Source: Pseudomonadaceae bacterium UBA836 (GTDB lineage: Bacteria > Pseudomonadota > Gammaproteobacteria > Pseudomonadales > Pseudomonadaceae). From it: a DNA stretch of 7,364 bases. Under the pieces are notes generated by a model. It had not been told where the DNA came from. It made no database searches and was given only the letters and a program-made list of their open reading frames with translations. The DNA is taken from positions 1 to 7,364 of the forward strand of contig DBHE01000006.1 of assembly GCA_002296055.1 (NCBI GenBank), written 5' to 3'. This document shows, in pieces, positions 1-5,926 of this stretch. The first letter of the stretch is position 1. Every line of letters starts with the position of its first letter. Position numbers and translations under genes: made by a program.

Positions 1-1208
1 CGGTTGGTGTACTTCTTGGCGATGGAGATAACCAGACGCAGGTTAGCCTCGACCATTTCCTTCTTGGCACGGCGGGCACGGGCCTCGCCGATGGACATGC
101 GACGGTTGATGTCCTTGATCTCGGAGATGGTCAGACGCGAGGTCTCTTCCAGCTCGGCCAGCTTCTTCTGGGCGCGCAGGATGTCGCCCTTCAGCGCTTC
201 AAGGCCTTCGCTGTAACGCGGCTTGTCGGCCAGCAGCTCGTCAACCCAGCCTTCGTTGATCTCGTTGCCAGGGAAGCTACGCAGGAAGTCGGCACGCGGC
301 ATGCGAGCATCACGCACACACAGCTGCATGATGGCGCGCTCTTGCTGACGGATCTGATCCTGGGCGCCACGCACGCGGGTAACCAGTGCTTCGTACTGCT
401 TGGGGATCAGCTTGATCGGCATGAACAGGGTGGCCAGGGCCTCCTGCTCGGCGACAACCTTCGGGTTGCTGCGCGGGTGCTTCTTTAGCGCTTTCTGCAG
501 TTTTTGCAGCTGTTCTTCAATGGCGCCAAAGCGCAGACGGGCTACTTCCGGATCCGGACCGCCATCGCCTTCGTTGTCATCATCGCTGTCATCGTCGCTG
601 TCGTCTTCGTCCTCGTCGTCATCCTCGGACTTTTTCTGGTCCTTGGCTTTGGCGGCGGGGATTTCAGCGTTGTCGGTGCCGGACATGCCATCGTCGTCAG
701 GGTCGATATAACCACTGAAGATATCGGACAGGCGGCCACCTTCTTCAACCACGCGAGCGTAGTCGGCGAGGATGTCGTCAACGGTGCCGGGGAACATCGA
801 GATGGCGGCCATCACTTCGCGAATGCCTTCCTCGATACGCTTGGCGATTTCGATCTCGCCTTCGCGGGTCAGCAGTTCGACGGTACCCATCTCACGCATG
901 TACATGCGCACCGGGTCGGTGGTACGACCGATGTCGGTTTCAACGGCGGCGAGGGCGGCGGCTGCTTCTTCGGCAGCGGCTTCGTCGGCGTCATTGTCAG
1001 CCAGCAACAGCGCATCGGCGTCAGGTGCTGCTTCGAACACCGTGATGCCCATGTCGTTGATCATGCGGATAATGTCTTCCACCTGCTCCGGATCGGAGAT
1101 ATCCTCGGGCAGGTGATCGTTGACCTCCGCATAGGTCAGATAGCCCTGTTCGCGACCACGCGCGATGAGCTCTTTGAGACGGGATTGCTGTTGCGCTTTT
1201 CCGGACAT
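1..1208 (-). CDS. rpoD: RNA polymerase primary sigma factor RpoD (sigma-70), 3' end cut by the window
   Basis: This is the housekeeping sigma factor, which directs RNA polymerase core to -10/-35 promoters. The reading frame is open from ATG at 1208 to the left edge, giving 402 complete codons of about 610 expected. Region 1.1 spans about residues 1-60 (EQGYLTYAEVNDHLPEDI). Region 1.2 spans about 94-128 (RTTDPVRMYMREMGTVELL). A non-conserved region follows, with an acidic tract at 194-216. Region 2.1 begins near 370 (INRRMSIGEA) and the sequence stops at KKYTN. The -10-binding, region 3 and region 4 (-35-binding) parts lie outside the window. The start is supported by AAGGG at 1214-1218, 5 nt upstream, and by the N-terminus MSGKAQQQSRLKELI, which matches Pseudomonas RpoD as I remember it. 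It is the last of three operon genes, 88 bp after dnaG. Identity is essentially certain. Confidence 0.98.
   Translation of the reverse strand, partial: MSGKAQQQSRLKELIARGREQGYLTYAEVNDHLPEDISDPEQVEDIIRMINDMGITVFEAAPDADALLLADNDADEAAAEEAAAALAAVETDIGRTTDPVRMYMREMGTVELLTREGEIEIAKRIEEGIREVMAAISMFPGTVDDILADYARVVEEGGRLSDIFSGYIDPDDDGMSGTDNAEIPAAKAKDQKKSEDDDEDEDDSDDDSDDDNEGDGGPDPEVARLRFGAIEEQLQKLQKALKKHPRSNPKVVAEQEALATLFMPIKLIPKQYEALVTRVRGAQDQIRQQERAIMQLCVRDARMPRADFLRSFPGNEINEGWVDELLADKPRYSEGLEALKGDILRAQKKLAELEETSRLTISEIKDINRRMSIGEARARRAKKEMVEANLRLVISIAKKYTN
561..629 (-). repeat. Acidic low-complexity tract in the rpoD non-conserved region
   Basis: RpoD residues 194-216 contain 17 Asp or Glu in 23 positions, broken by Ser, Asn and Gly. 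The DNA is a near-repeat of GAC, GAT and GAA codons, read as gtc/atc/ttc on the plus strand. E. coli RpoD also has an acidic stretch at about this place, so it belongs to the family. The exact length varies between species, and the repeated codons could allow slippage. Confidence 0.85.
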
Positions 1209-1253
1209 AACAACCCTTGTGGATGCCTTGGTGTGCAAAAAAGTAAGCTGCGG

Positions 1254-1259
1254 ATTATA
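1254..1259 (-). promoter_or_regulatory. Possible -10 element of an rpoD-proximal promoter
   Basis: The minus strand reads TATAAT, a perfect sigma70 -10 hexamer, 45 nt upstream of the rpoD start in the 88-bp dnaG-rpoD spacer. No good -35 hexamer lies 16-18 bp further upstream; GGCGTC occupies the 17-bp position. There is no TGn extension directly before the -10. A weak internal promoter giving rpoD its own transcription is plausible, since internal rpoD promoters are known in E. coli, but a chance match is possible. A run of six T (1236-1241) follows on the same strand without a clear stem before it. Confidence 0.35.
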
Positions 1260-1296
1260 CCCTGATTTCAGCTGCTGACGCCACTTGAAGAGGCTG

Positions 1297-3279
1297 TCAG
1301 CTGTCACCTTTCGCCATGTTGCGGCTGTTCAGAAGGTCCCGTAGCTGTTGCTTTTCCTCGTTGCTGAGCGGTTCTTGGACCGATTTGTCGAGGAGCTGTT
1401 CGATGCGTCGCTCGGATTGTCGAGCGGATAATCTGTTAATGGTGTCGAAAAACTGTTGTTCAAGGTTGGCGCTGGGAATATTCAGCAACCACTCCTGTTC
1501 GGCCAGGCGGTTCAACTGCTCGCCGAGGGCGGTGCCATGCCAGCGCGCCAGCAGTTCAATTGTAGTCAGCCCTGGCTGTTTCTGCGCTGCCTCAATCAGT
1601 GCGACCAATAGTCGCGCTTCGTCTTCGTTCTCATCTGCCAACTGATTAGCCTGCTGCACGTGCGCCGCCAGGTGCGGGTGATGTAGCAGCGTGCGCACTG
1701 CCTGCAGCAGCGGGCTGTCGACGGCGCGTCGTGGGCCCTTGTGGCCTTCCGGGCGGGCATCGCGCGGGCGATCTTTGCGCCATTTCTGGCGGCCTTCACC
1801 CCAGTCCTTGTTTTTGCCTTTGCCCTGCTGTGGCGGTGGCGGGGCGTCCATGCCGTCGGGCAGGTAGTAGTCCTGCTCCGGTGCCTCGCGTTCGCTCCAG
1901 TCATCCCAGGCGCCTGCGGGCAGGTCGTCGTAGCTGGGCCCGTCCTGCACGCCGCTGGGTGGTTGCTCCGGCAGGCTGGCGGGCGCCACCTCGTCCAGGT
2001 CGACCCCGGTCTGTTGCTGCAATGACTGGCGTAGCAGTCTGCGTAGCAGGCTGCCCGGCACCTGCTCGATCAGCGGCAGTGCCAGGGCGGCCATGTGGGC
2101 CTTGCCTTCCAGGCTGTCGGCGCCGGCTTCTTCGGCCAGGTGCCTGAACAGGTAGTCGGTCAGCGGCTGGGCGTCGCGGCTCATGCGGCGGCGGAAGGCG
2201 TCGGTGCCTTCCTCGCGGATCATGCTGTCCGGGTCCTGTCCGTCTGGCAGGAACAGGAAGCGCACGTGGCGGCCATCTTCCAGTACCGGCAAGGCGGCGT
2301 TCAGGGCGCGCCAGGCTGCCTGGCGGCCGGCGCGGTCGCCGTCGAAGCAGAACACCACGCTGTGAACCAGGCGAAACAGTCGCTTGAGGTGGTCTTCACT
2401 GGTCGCTGTGCCGAGGGTGGCAACGGCGTTGGTCACGCCGTGCTGGGCCAGGGCAATAACGTCCATATAGCCTTCGACAACCAGAATGTCTTCGAGCTGG
2501 CGATTCTGCTGCTTGGCTTCGAACAGGCCATACAATTCCTGGCCCTTGTGAAATACCGTGGTCTCGGGTGAGTTCAGGTATTTGGGCTTTTCGTCGCCGA
2601 GTACGCGACCGCCAAAGCCGATGACGCGGCCACGGCTGTCGCGGATCGGGAACATGATGCGGTCACGAAAGCGGTCGTAGCGCTTGCCGCTGTCCGGGTT
2701 CTCGACCACCAGGCCGGCCTCGATCAGCGCCTTTTCCTCGCTGGTGTCGCGGGCCAGGTGGGACATCAGATTGTCCCAGCCAGGTGGTGCCAGGCCGAGG
2801 TCATACAGCTTGGCGATTTGGCCGGACAGGCCGCGCCCTTTCAGGTAGCCCACCGCGCGCTGGCGCTGCGGGTGCTGACGCAACTGCTGGCGGTAGTAGG
2901 CGGCGGCCTGCTCAAGCAGTGCGTAGAGCGGGCTGTCCTTGCGCGGCGTGCGCGAGCTCTGCCGCTTGTCGCTGCGCTCCTCGTACTGCACTTCTACGCC
3001 GGCCTGGCGCGCGAGTTCTTCTACCGCCTGGGGGAATTCCAGGCGATCGAAGTCCATCACGAAGCCGAGCGCGTTGCCGCCGGCCCCGCAGCCAAAGCAG
3101 TAGTAGAACTGTTTGTCCGGGCTGACGCTGAACGACGGCGACTTTTCGTTATGGAACGGGCACAGAGCTGAGTAGTTTTTGCCGGTCTTTTTAAGCTTCA
3201 GGCGCGAGCCGACCGTCTCGACAATGTCGGTACGGGCGAGCAAGTCGTCAATGAAGCCTTGCGGGATAAGTCCGGCCAT
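1297..3279 (-). CDS. dnaG: DNA primase DnaG
   Basis: This is the replication primase, which makes RNA primers at the fork together with the DnaB helicase. The 660-aa product has three parts. The N-terminal zinc domain has ligands C40, H43, C61 and C64 (CPFH and CFGC), the same positions as in E. coli. The central RNA polymerase/TOPRIM core contains GFGGRVLGDEKPKYLNSPET (222-241), the TOPRIM glutamate E269 (VVEGYMD), D313/D315 (FDGD) and D349/D351 (GQDPD). The C-terminal part, about 525-655, should be the helicase-binding domain. Between core and C-terminus lies a long linker, about 432-520, rich in Pro, Gln, Lys, Arg and Asp. It largely explains why the protein is longer than the 581-aa E. 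coli enzyme. The ATG at 3279 has AGG 3 nt upstream and AGGA 10 nt upstream, and MAGLIPQGFIDDLL is the expected N-terminus. It lies between rpsU and rpoD in the operon. Confidence 0.98.
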   Translation of the reverse strand: MAGLIPQGFIDDLLARTDIVETVGSRLKLKKTGKNYSALCPFHNEKSPSFSVSPDKQFYYCFGCGAGGNALGFVMDFDRLEFPQAVEELARQAGVEVQYEERSDKRQSSRTPRKDSPLYALLEQAAAYYRQQLRQHPQRQRAVGYLKGRGLSGQIAKLYDLGLAPPGWDNLMSHLARDTSEEKALIEAGLVVENPDSGKRYDRFRDRIMFPIRDSRGRVIGFGGRVLGDEKPKYLNSPETTVFHKGQELYGLFEAKQQNRQLEDILVVEGYMDVIALAQHGVTNAVATLGTATSEDHLKRLFRLVHSVVFCFDGDRAGRQAAWRALNAALPVLEDGRHVRFLFLPDGQDPDSMIREEGTDAFRRRMSRDAQPLTDYLFRHLAEEAGADSLEGKAHMAALALPLIEQVPGSLLRRLLRQSLQQQTGVDLDEVAPASLPEQPPSGVQDGPSYDDLPAGAWDDWSEREAPEQDYYLPDGMDAPPPPQQGKGKNKDWGEGRQKWRKDRPRDARPEGHKGPRRAVDSPLLQAVRTLLHHPHLAAHVQQANQLADENEDEARLLVALIEAAQKQPGLTTIELLARWHGTALGEQLNRLAEQEWLLNIPSANLEQQFFDTINRLSARQSERRIEQLLDKSVQEPLSNEEKQQLRDLLNSRNMAKGDS

Positions 3280-3346
3280 CTACCTGTCTGTCCTGTGCGG
3301 CAGCGCGGTCTGGTAGACGCGCGACGCTCAAGTGGACCATAAACGC

Positions 3347-3375
3347 AAAAATCCAGCCAGTTCCTTACGGAAGGC
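3347..3375 (-). terminator. Candidate weak terminator or attenuator between rpsU and dnaG
   Basis: On the minus strand a GCC-TTCC stem arm, GTAA loop and GGAA-(CT bulge)-GGC arm occupy 3375-3356. A run of five T follows at 3351-3347, after a 4-nt gap. The stem is short and bulged, so termination would be partial at best. In E. coli a terminator in the same place lowers dnaG expression relative to rpsU, and this hairpin could play that part. The role is inferred from position and shape only. Confidence 0.4.
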
Positions 3376-3436
3376 CGGACAGATGCGTGTTCCAGTCGAA
3401 AATCAGTCTGCCCGAAGGGCCTTGTCGGCTATCGGT

Positions 3437-3454
3437 GGGCCTGCGATCAGGCCC
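3437..3454 (-). other. Perfect 7-bp hairpin after rpsU
   Basis: The arms GGGCCTG and CAGGCCC are perfect inverted repeats around a 4-nt loop. They lie 21 nt past the rpsU stop codon in the rpsU-dnaG spacer. No T run follows on the minus strand, so it does not look like an intrinsic terminator. It could protect the 3' end of a processed rpsU mRNA or slow polymerase. A smaller GCCC/GGGC hairpin lies just downstream near 3410-3420. Confidence 0.5.
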
Positions 3455-3475
3455 GGCAGAACTGAGGAATGGAAC

Positions 3476-3691
3476 TCAGTACAGACGCTCGCGGCGACGT
3501 TGCTCGCGCTGGATCTTCTTGGCGTGACGCTTAACAGCGGCAGCAGCCTTGCGCTTGCGCTCGGTAGTGGGCTTCTCATAAAACTCACGACGGCGTACTT
3601 CAGCCAGAACACCGGCTTTTTCGCAGGAGCGCTTGAAACGACGCAGAGCCACGTCGAAGGGTTCGTTCTCTTTAACTTTGACGGCAGGCAT
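3476..3691 (-). CDS. rpsU: 30S ribosomal protein S21
   Basis: The 71-aa product is a small basic protein of the 30S subunit platform, near the 3' end of 16S rRNA where mRNA is engaged. The length equals that of E. coli S21. The family core is intact: [20 protein letters not shown] (residues 6-25), [17 protein letters not shown], and a very basic C-terminus ending QRRRERLY. The ATG at 3691 has a Shine-Dalgarno GAAAGGT at 3697-3703, 5 nt upstream. It is the first gene of the rpsU-dnaG-rpoD operon, downstream of the promoter at 3768-3796. A 196-bp spacer with hairpins separates it from dnaG, which would allow S21 to be made in much larger amounts than primase. I see no other gene in that spacer. 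Confidence 0.98.
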   Translation of the reverse strand: MPAVKVKENEPFDVALRRFKRSCEKAGVLAEVRRREFYEKPTTERKRKAAAAVKRHAKKIQREQRRRERLY

Positions 3692-3767
3692 GTCGTACCT
3701 TTCTCAAACGTTGGTAATCATTGCCCCAAGCAGTAGGCCTGCGGCGATTGCATTTCAAGGGACGCGG

Positions 3768-3796
3768 ATGTTACCGCCTAAATTGGATAAATGCAA
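3768..3796 (-). promoter_or_regulatory. Sigma70-type promoter of rpsU-dnaG-rpoD
   Basis: Read on the minus strand, TTGCAT (3796-3791) and TAACAT (3773-3768) match the -35 and -10 consensus at four of six positions each. The spacer is exactly 17 bp and AT-rich around CCAATTTA. Transcription would begin near 3761, leaving a leader of about 70 nt before rpsU. I found no LexA-type CTG-N10-CAG site here, although the E. coli operon is known to have LexA control. Confidence 0.6.
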
Positions 3797-3824
3797 AGCC
3801 TATGGCGACCATAAAGGCAAAAAA

Positions 3825-3854
3825 CTGGCCTGCGGCGGCCGGGCTGATTATGAT
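3825..3854 (+). promoter_or_regulatory. Possible tsaD promoter
   Basis: TATGAT at 3849-3854 matches five of six -10 positions and lies 44 bp upstream of the tsaD start. The -35 region is poor: CTGGCC at 18 bp or TGGCCT at 17 bp, three of six matches each. This is the best plus-strand candidate in the 207-bp divergent region, but the weak -35 leaves it uncertain. Confidence 0.3.
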
Positions 3855-3898
3855 GCGCGGCTTATGGCATAGATGTGAAGTGAGGCACAGGTTAAATC

Positions 3899-4936
3899 AT
3901 GCGCGTCTTGGGTATTGAAACCTCCTGCGATGAAACCGGTATCGCGCTGTACGACAGCGAGCGTGGCCTGCTGGCCGATGCGTTGTTCAGTCAGATCGAT
4001 CTGCACCGGGTATACGGTGGCGTCGTGCCCGAACTGGCCTCGCGTGACCACGTTAAGCGCCTTGTACCCTTGATGCGAGAGGTCTTCGCCAAGGCCGGTC
4101 TGCAGCCGGGCGAGGTGGATGCGGTGGCCTATACCGCAGGCCCGGGCCTGGTGGGTGCGCTGCTGGTGGGCGGCGCCTGTGCCCGTGCGCTGGCCTTTGC
4201 CTGGGGCGTGCCGGCGCTGGGCGTGCATCACATGGAAGGCCACTTGTTGGCGCCGATGCTGGAAGAGACACCTCCTGCCTTTCCCTTTGTCGCCTTGCTG
4301 GTGTCCGGTGGTCACACCCAGTTGGTGCGTGTAGACGGCATTGGCGAGTACGAACTGCTGGGCGAGTCGCTGGACGACGCCGCCGGCGAGGCCTTTGACA
4401 AGACCGCCAAGTTGATGGGGCTCCCGTATCCGGGCGGCCCGGAGATCGCCAAGCTGGCCGAGCAGGGCCGCCCAGGCACGTTTGTGTTCCCGCGCCCGAT
4501 GACCGACCGCCCTGGCCTGACCTTCAGTTTCAGCGGGCTGAAAACTGCCGTGCTGACCGCCTGGCAGGCCTGCGCCGAGCAGGGCGAGCCGGATGCGCAG
4601 ACGCTGGCCGATATCGCGCTGGGGTTTGAAACCGCTGTGGTGGAAACACTCACCATCAAATGCCGCCGCGCGCTCAAGCAGACCGGTCTGAAACGGCTGG
4701 TGATTGCTGGCGGCGTGAGTGCGAATCGCCGTTTGCGTCAGCAGCTGGAAAGCATGACGGCCGAGCTCAAGGGCAATGTGTTTTACGCGCGCCCGGCCTA
4801 CTGCACCGACAACGGCGCAATGATTGCCTACGCCGGTTGCCAGCGACTGCTGGCCGGCCAGCAGGACGAAGGCGGGATCGAAACCCGGGCCCGCTGGCCC
4901 ATGGAGCAATTGCCGCCGATTGCCGTCAAGGCCTGA
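3899..4936 (+). CDS. tsaD: tRNA N6-adenosine threonylcarbamoyltransferase TsaD
   Basis: TsaD (formerly Gcp/YgjD) transfers threonylcarbamoyl from threonylcarbamoyl-AMP to A37 of ANN-decoding tRNAs, forming t6A. It works with TsaB and TsaE, on the intermediate made by TsaC. The 345-aa product matches the family length (E. coli 337). It begins [11 protein letters not shown] (residues 3-13), the ASKHA nucleotide-binding start. The metal-binding HMEGH motif has H111 and H115, as in E. coli. Further family motifs are [10 protein letters not shown] (134-143), [10 protein letters not shown] (209-218), [12 protein letters not shown] (269-280) and [10 protein letters not shown] (302-311) with D304. 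The ATG at 3899 has AGG at 3889-3891, 7 nt upstream. The gene is divergent from rpsU and convergent with plsY, the last 11 bp overlapping the plsY end. Confidence 0.98.
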   Translation: MRVLGIETSCDETGIALYDSERGLLADALFSQIDLHRVYGGVVPELASRDHVKRLVPLMREVFAKAGLQPGEVDAVAYTAGPGLVGALLVGGACARALAFAWGVPALGVHHMEGHLLAPMLEETPPAFPFVALLVSGGHTQLVRVDGIGEYELLGESLDDAAGEAFDKTAKLMGLPYPGGPEIAKLAEQGRPGTFVFPRPMTDRPGLTFSFSGLKTAVLTAWQACAEQGEPDAQTLADIALGFETAVVETLTIKCRRALKQTGLKRLVIAGGVSANRRLRQQLESMTAELKGNVFYARPAYCTDNGAMIAYAGCQRLLAGQQDEGGIETRARWPMEQLPPIAVKA

Positions 4937-5510
4937 AGCGGTTTTCTACGCCGGCCAGCAGGCGGCCGATATTGAGGCGATGGCGCAGCAGGATTAGCAG
5001 CACCATCAGGGTCACCGGAATGAGCAGGCTGGGTGCCAGCCACGCCAGTGCCGGAGGCAATGACAGCGCCGCCAGCAGTGACGCCAGCGAGGCGATGCGC
5101 TGCCAGTAGAAGGTGGTCAGCCACAGCATGGCTGCGATCAGTGCGGCCGGCCAGCAGAGTACTAGCATGACGCCGGCGGCGGTGGCGACGCCCTTGCCAC
5201 CCTGCAGGCGATGGAAGATGGGCAGGATATGGCCGCCAACAGCGGCCAGGCCGACCCAGCCCTGTTGCAGGCTGGATAGCTCGGCATAACGGGCCAGAGC
5301 GACGGCGAGCGCGCCTTTGCCGAGGTCGCCAGCCAGGGTGGCCAGGGCCAGGGAGCGGTTGCCTAGGCGCAGCATGTTGCTGGCGCCGGGGTTACCCGAG
5401 CCGAGCTTGCGCGGGTCGGGCAGGTGGCGCACACGGCTGATCAGCACGGCGAAGGACACCGAGCCGAGCAGGTAGGCGATGATCAGCCAGAACGCGAAGT
5501 GGGTATGCAT
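4926..5510 (-). CDS. plsY: Glycerol-3-phosphate acyltransferase PlsY
   Basis: PlsY is an inner-membrane enzyme that moves the acyl group from acyl-phosphate (made by PlsX) to glycerol 3-phosphate, giving lysophosphatidic acid for phospholipid synthesis. From ATG at 5510 the product is 194 aa, typical for the family, with several hydrophobic segments consistent with the five-helix fold. The three family motifs are present: [11 protein letters not shown] (35-45), [19 protein letters not shown] (92-110), and a C-terminal [15 protein letters not shown] (176-190). The frame stays open to a GTG at 5552, which would add 14 residues. I prefer 5510 because the extension is polar and basic, no ribosome site precedes the GTG, and a likely promoter lies between the two. 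The ribosome site for 5510 is weak (GGGGC). The 3' end overlaps tsaD by 11 bp, and folB starts 53 bp away in the opposite direction. Confidence 0.96.
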   Translation of the reverse strand: MHTHFAFWLIIAYLLGSVSFAVLISRVRHLPDPRKLGSGNPGASNMLRLGNRSLALATLAGDLGKGALAVALARYAELSSLQQGWVGLAAVGGHILPIFHRLQGGKGVATAAGVMLVLCWPAALIAAMLWLTTFYWQRIASLASLLAALSLPPALAWLAPSLLIPVTLMVLLILLRHRLNIGRLLAGVENRFRP

Positions 5511-5538
5511 GCAGCTGCCCCGGGCAAAATGACGTTTG

Positions 5539-5568
5539 ATTGTAGTCGACACGGGAGCGTGCTGTGGA
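5539..5568 (-). promoter_or_regulatory. Possible plsY promoter
   Basis: On the minus strand TACAAT (5544-5539) matches five of six -10 positions. TCCACA (5568-5563), four of six -35 matches, lies 18 bp upstream. Transcription would start near 5532, about 20 nt before the ATG at 5510 and downstream of the alternative GTG at 5552. The -35 covers the folB start codon, so transcription of the two genes could interfere. Confidence 0.45.
5553..5557 (+). promoter_or_regulatory. Ribosome binding site fixing the folB GTG start
   Basis: GGGAG lies 6 nt before GTG at 5564. It is the only purine-rich site in the short gap. It supports GTG as the start codon, as does the product beginning MDQVFI, like E. 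coli FolB (MDIVFI). Confidence 0.65.
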
Positions 5569-5926
5569 TCAGGTTTTTATCAGAGGGCTGGCGGTGGACA
5601 CAGTTATCGGTGTCTACGACTGGGAGCGCACCATCACCCAGCGGCTGGTCTTCGATCTTGAGATGGGCTGGGACATTCGCCCGGCGGCTGCTGAGGATGA
5701 ATTGGCCCATACGCTCAACTACGCTGCCATTAGCGAACGGCTGCAGGGCTTTGTCGGGCAGAGCCGCTATCTGCTGGTGGAGACCCTGGCCGAAGAGCTG
5801 GCAGCGCTGTTGATGAGCGAATTCGGCATTCCCTGGCTGCGCCTGCAGGTAACCAAACCGGGCGCCGTGCCGGCAGCAGCGGGCGGAGTTGGCGTGATTA
5901 TTGAGCGGGGAGTCAAAACGGCGTGA
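5564..5926 (+). CDS. folB: Dihydroneopterin aldolase FolB
   Basis: FolB converts 7,8-dihydroneopterin to 6-hydroxymethyl-7,8-dihydropterin and glycolaldehyde in cytosolic folate synthesis, and often also epimerises the substrate. The 120-aa product aligns almost end to end with E. coli FolB (122 aa). Family landmarks are IGVYDWERTITQRLVFDLEM (15-34) with E21, LNYAAI (51-56) with Y53, LVETLAEELA (71-80) with E73, and VTKPGAV (96-102) with the catalytic lysine K98, followed by GVIIERG. It starts at GTG with GGGAG 6 nt upstream. The stop overlaps the folK start by 4 nt (GTGA), so the two are probably translationally coupled. FolK uses the FolB product. Of its own promoter nothing convincing is visible in the 53-bp gap to plsY. 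Confidence 0.97.
   Translation: MDQVFIRGLAVDTVIGVYDWERTITQRLVFDLEMGWDIRPAAAEDELAHTLNYAAISERLQGFVGQSRYLLVETLAEELAALLMSEFGIPWLRLQVTKPGAVPAAAGGVGVIIERGVKTA

Noticed and set aside
504..1265. A 253-codon plus-strand frame opposite rpoD with a hydrophobic Val/Ile-rich N-terminal part that looks like a membrane segment
   Set aside because: The hydrophobic run is simply the reverse complement of the Asp/Glu codon tract of RpoD (gtc, atc, ttc). There is no ribosome site, and the opposite strand clearly encodes RpoD.
1236..1290. Rho-independent terminator between dnaG and rpoD, based on the six-T run
   Set aside because: No stable stem lies directly before the T run. The nearest inverted repeat (TCAG-CAG-CTGA) is short and about 25 nt away.
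2095..2571. A 158-codon plus-strand frame opposite the dnaG TOPRIM region
   Set aside because: It is a shadow frame of a conserved gene with no recognisable product or start signal.
3280..3475. Possible small gene or remnant (for example yqeY, which I recall between dnaG and rpsU in some Pseudomonas) in the rpsU-dnaG spacer
   Set aside because: At 196 bp it is too short for YqeY, and I could not recognise any YqeY-like remnant in it. I see only the hairpins.
3332..3736. A 134-codon plus-strand frame across the rpsU-dnaG spacer and rpsU
   Set aside because: Most of it is antisense to rpsU. The spacer part has no Shine-Dalgarno site or recognisable protein, and contains hairpins that fit a non-coding spacer better.
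3848..4909. A 353-codon open frame on the minus strand covering nearly all of tsaD, longer than tsaD itself
   Set aside because: It is the antisense shadow of a well-conserved gene in GC-rich DNA. The translation is rich in His, Gln, Gly and Arg, has no recognisable motif, and runs out through the tsaD promoter region. tsaD itself carries every family motif.
5511..5552. Upstream GTG start for plsY at 5552, adding 14 residues
   Set aside because: The extension is polar and basic, there is no ribosome site before it, it would make the protein longer than usual, and it lies upstream of the likely transcription start.
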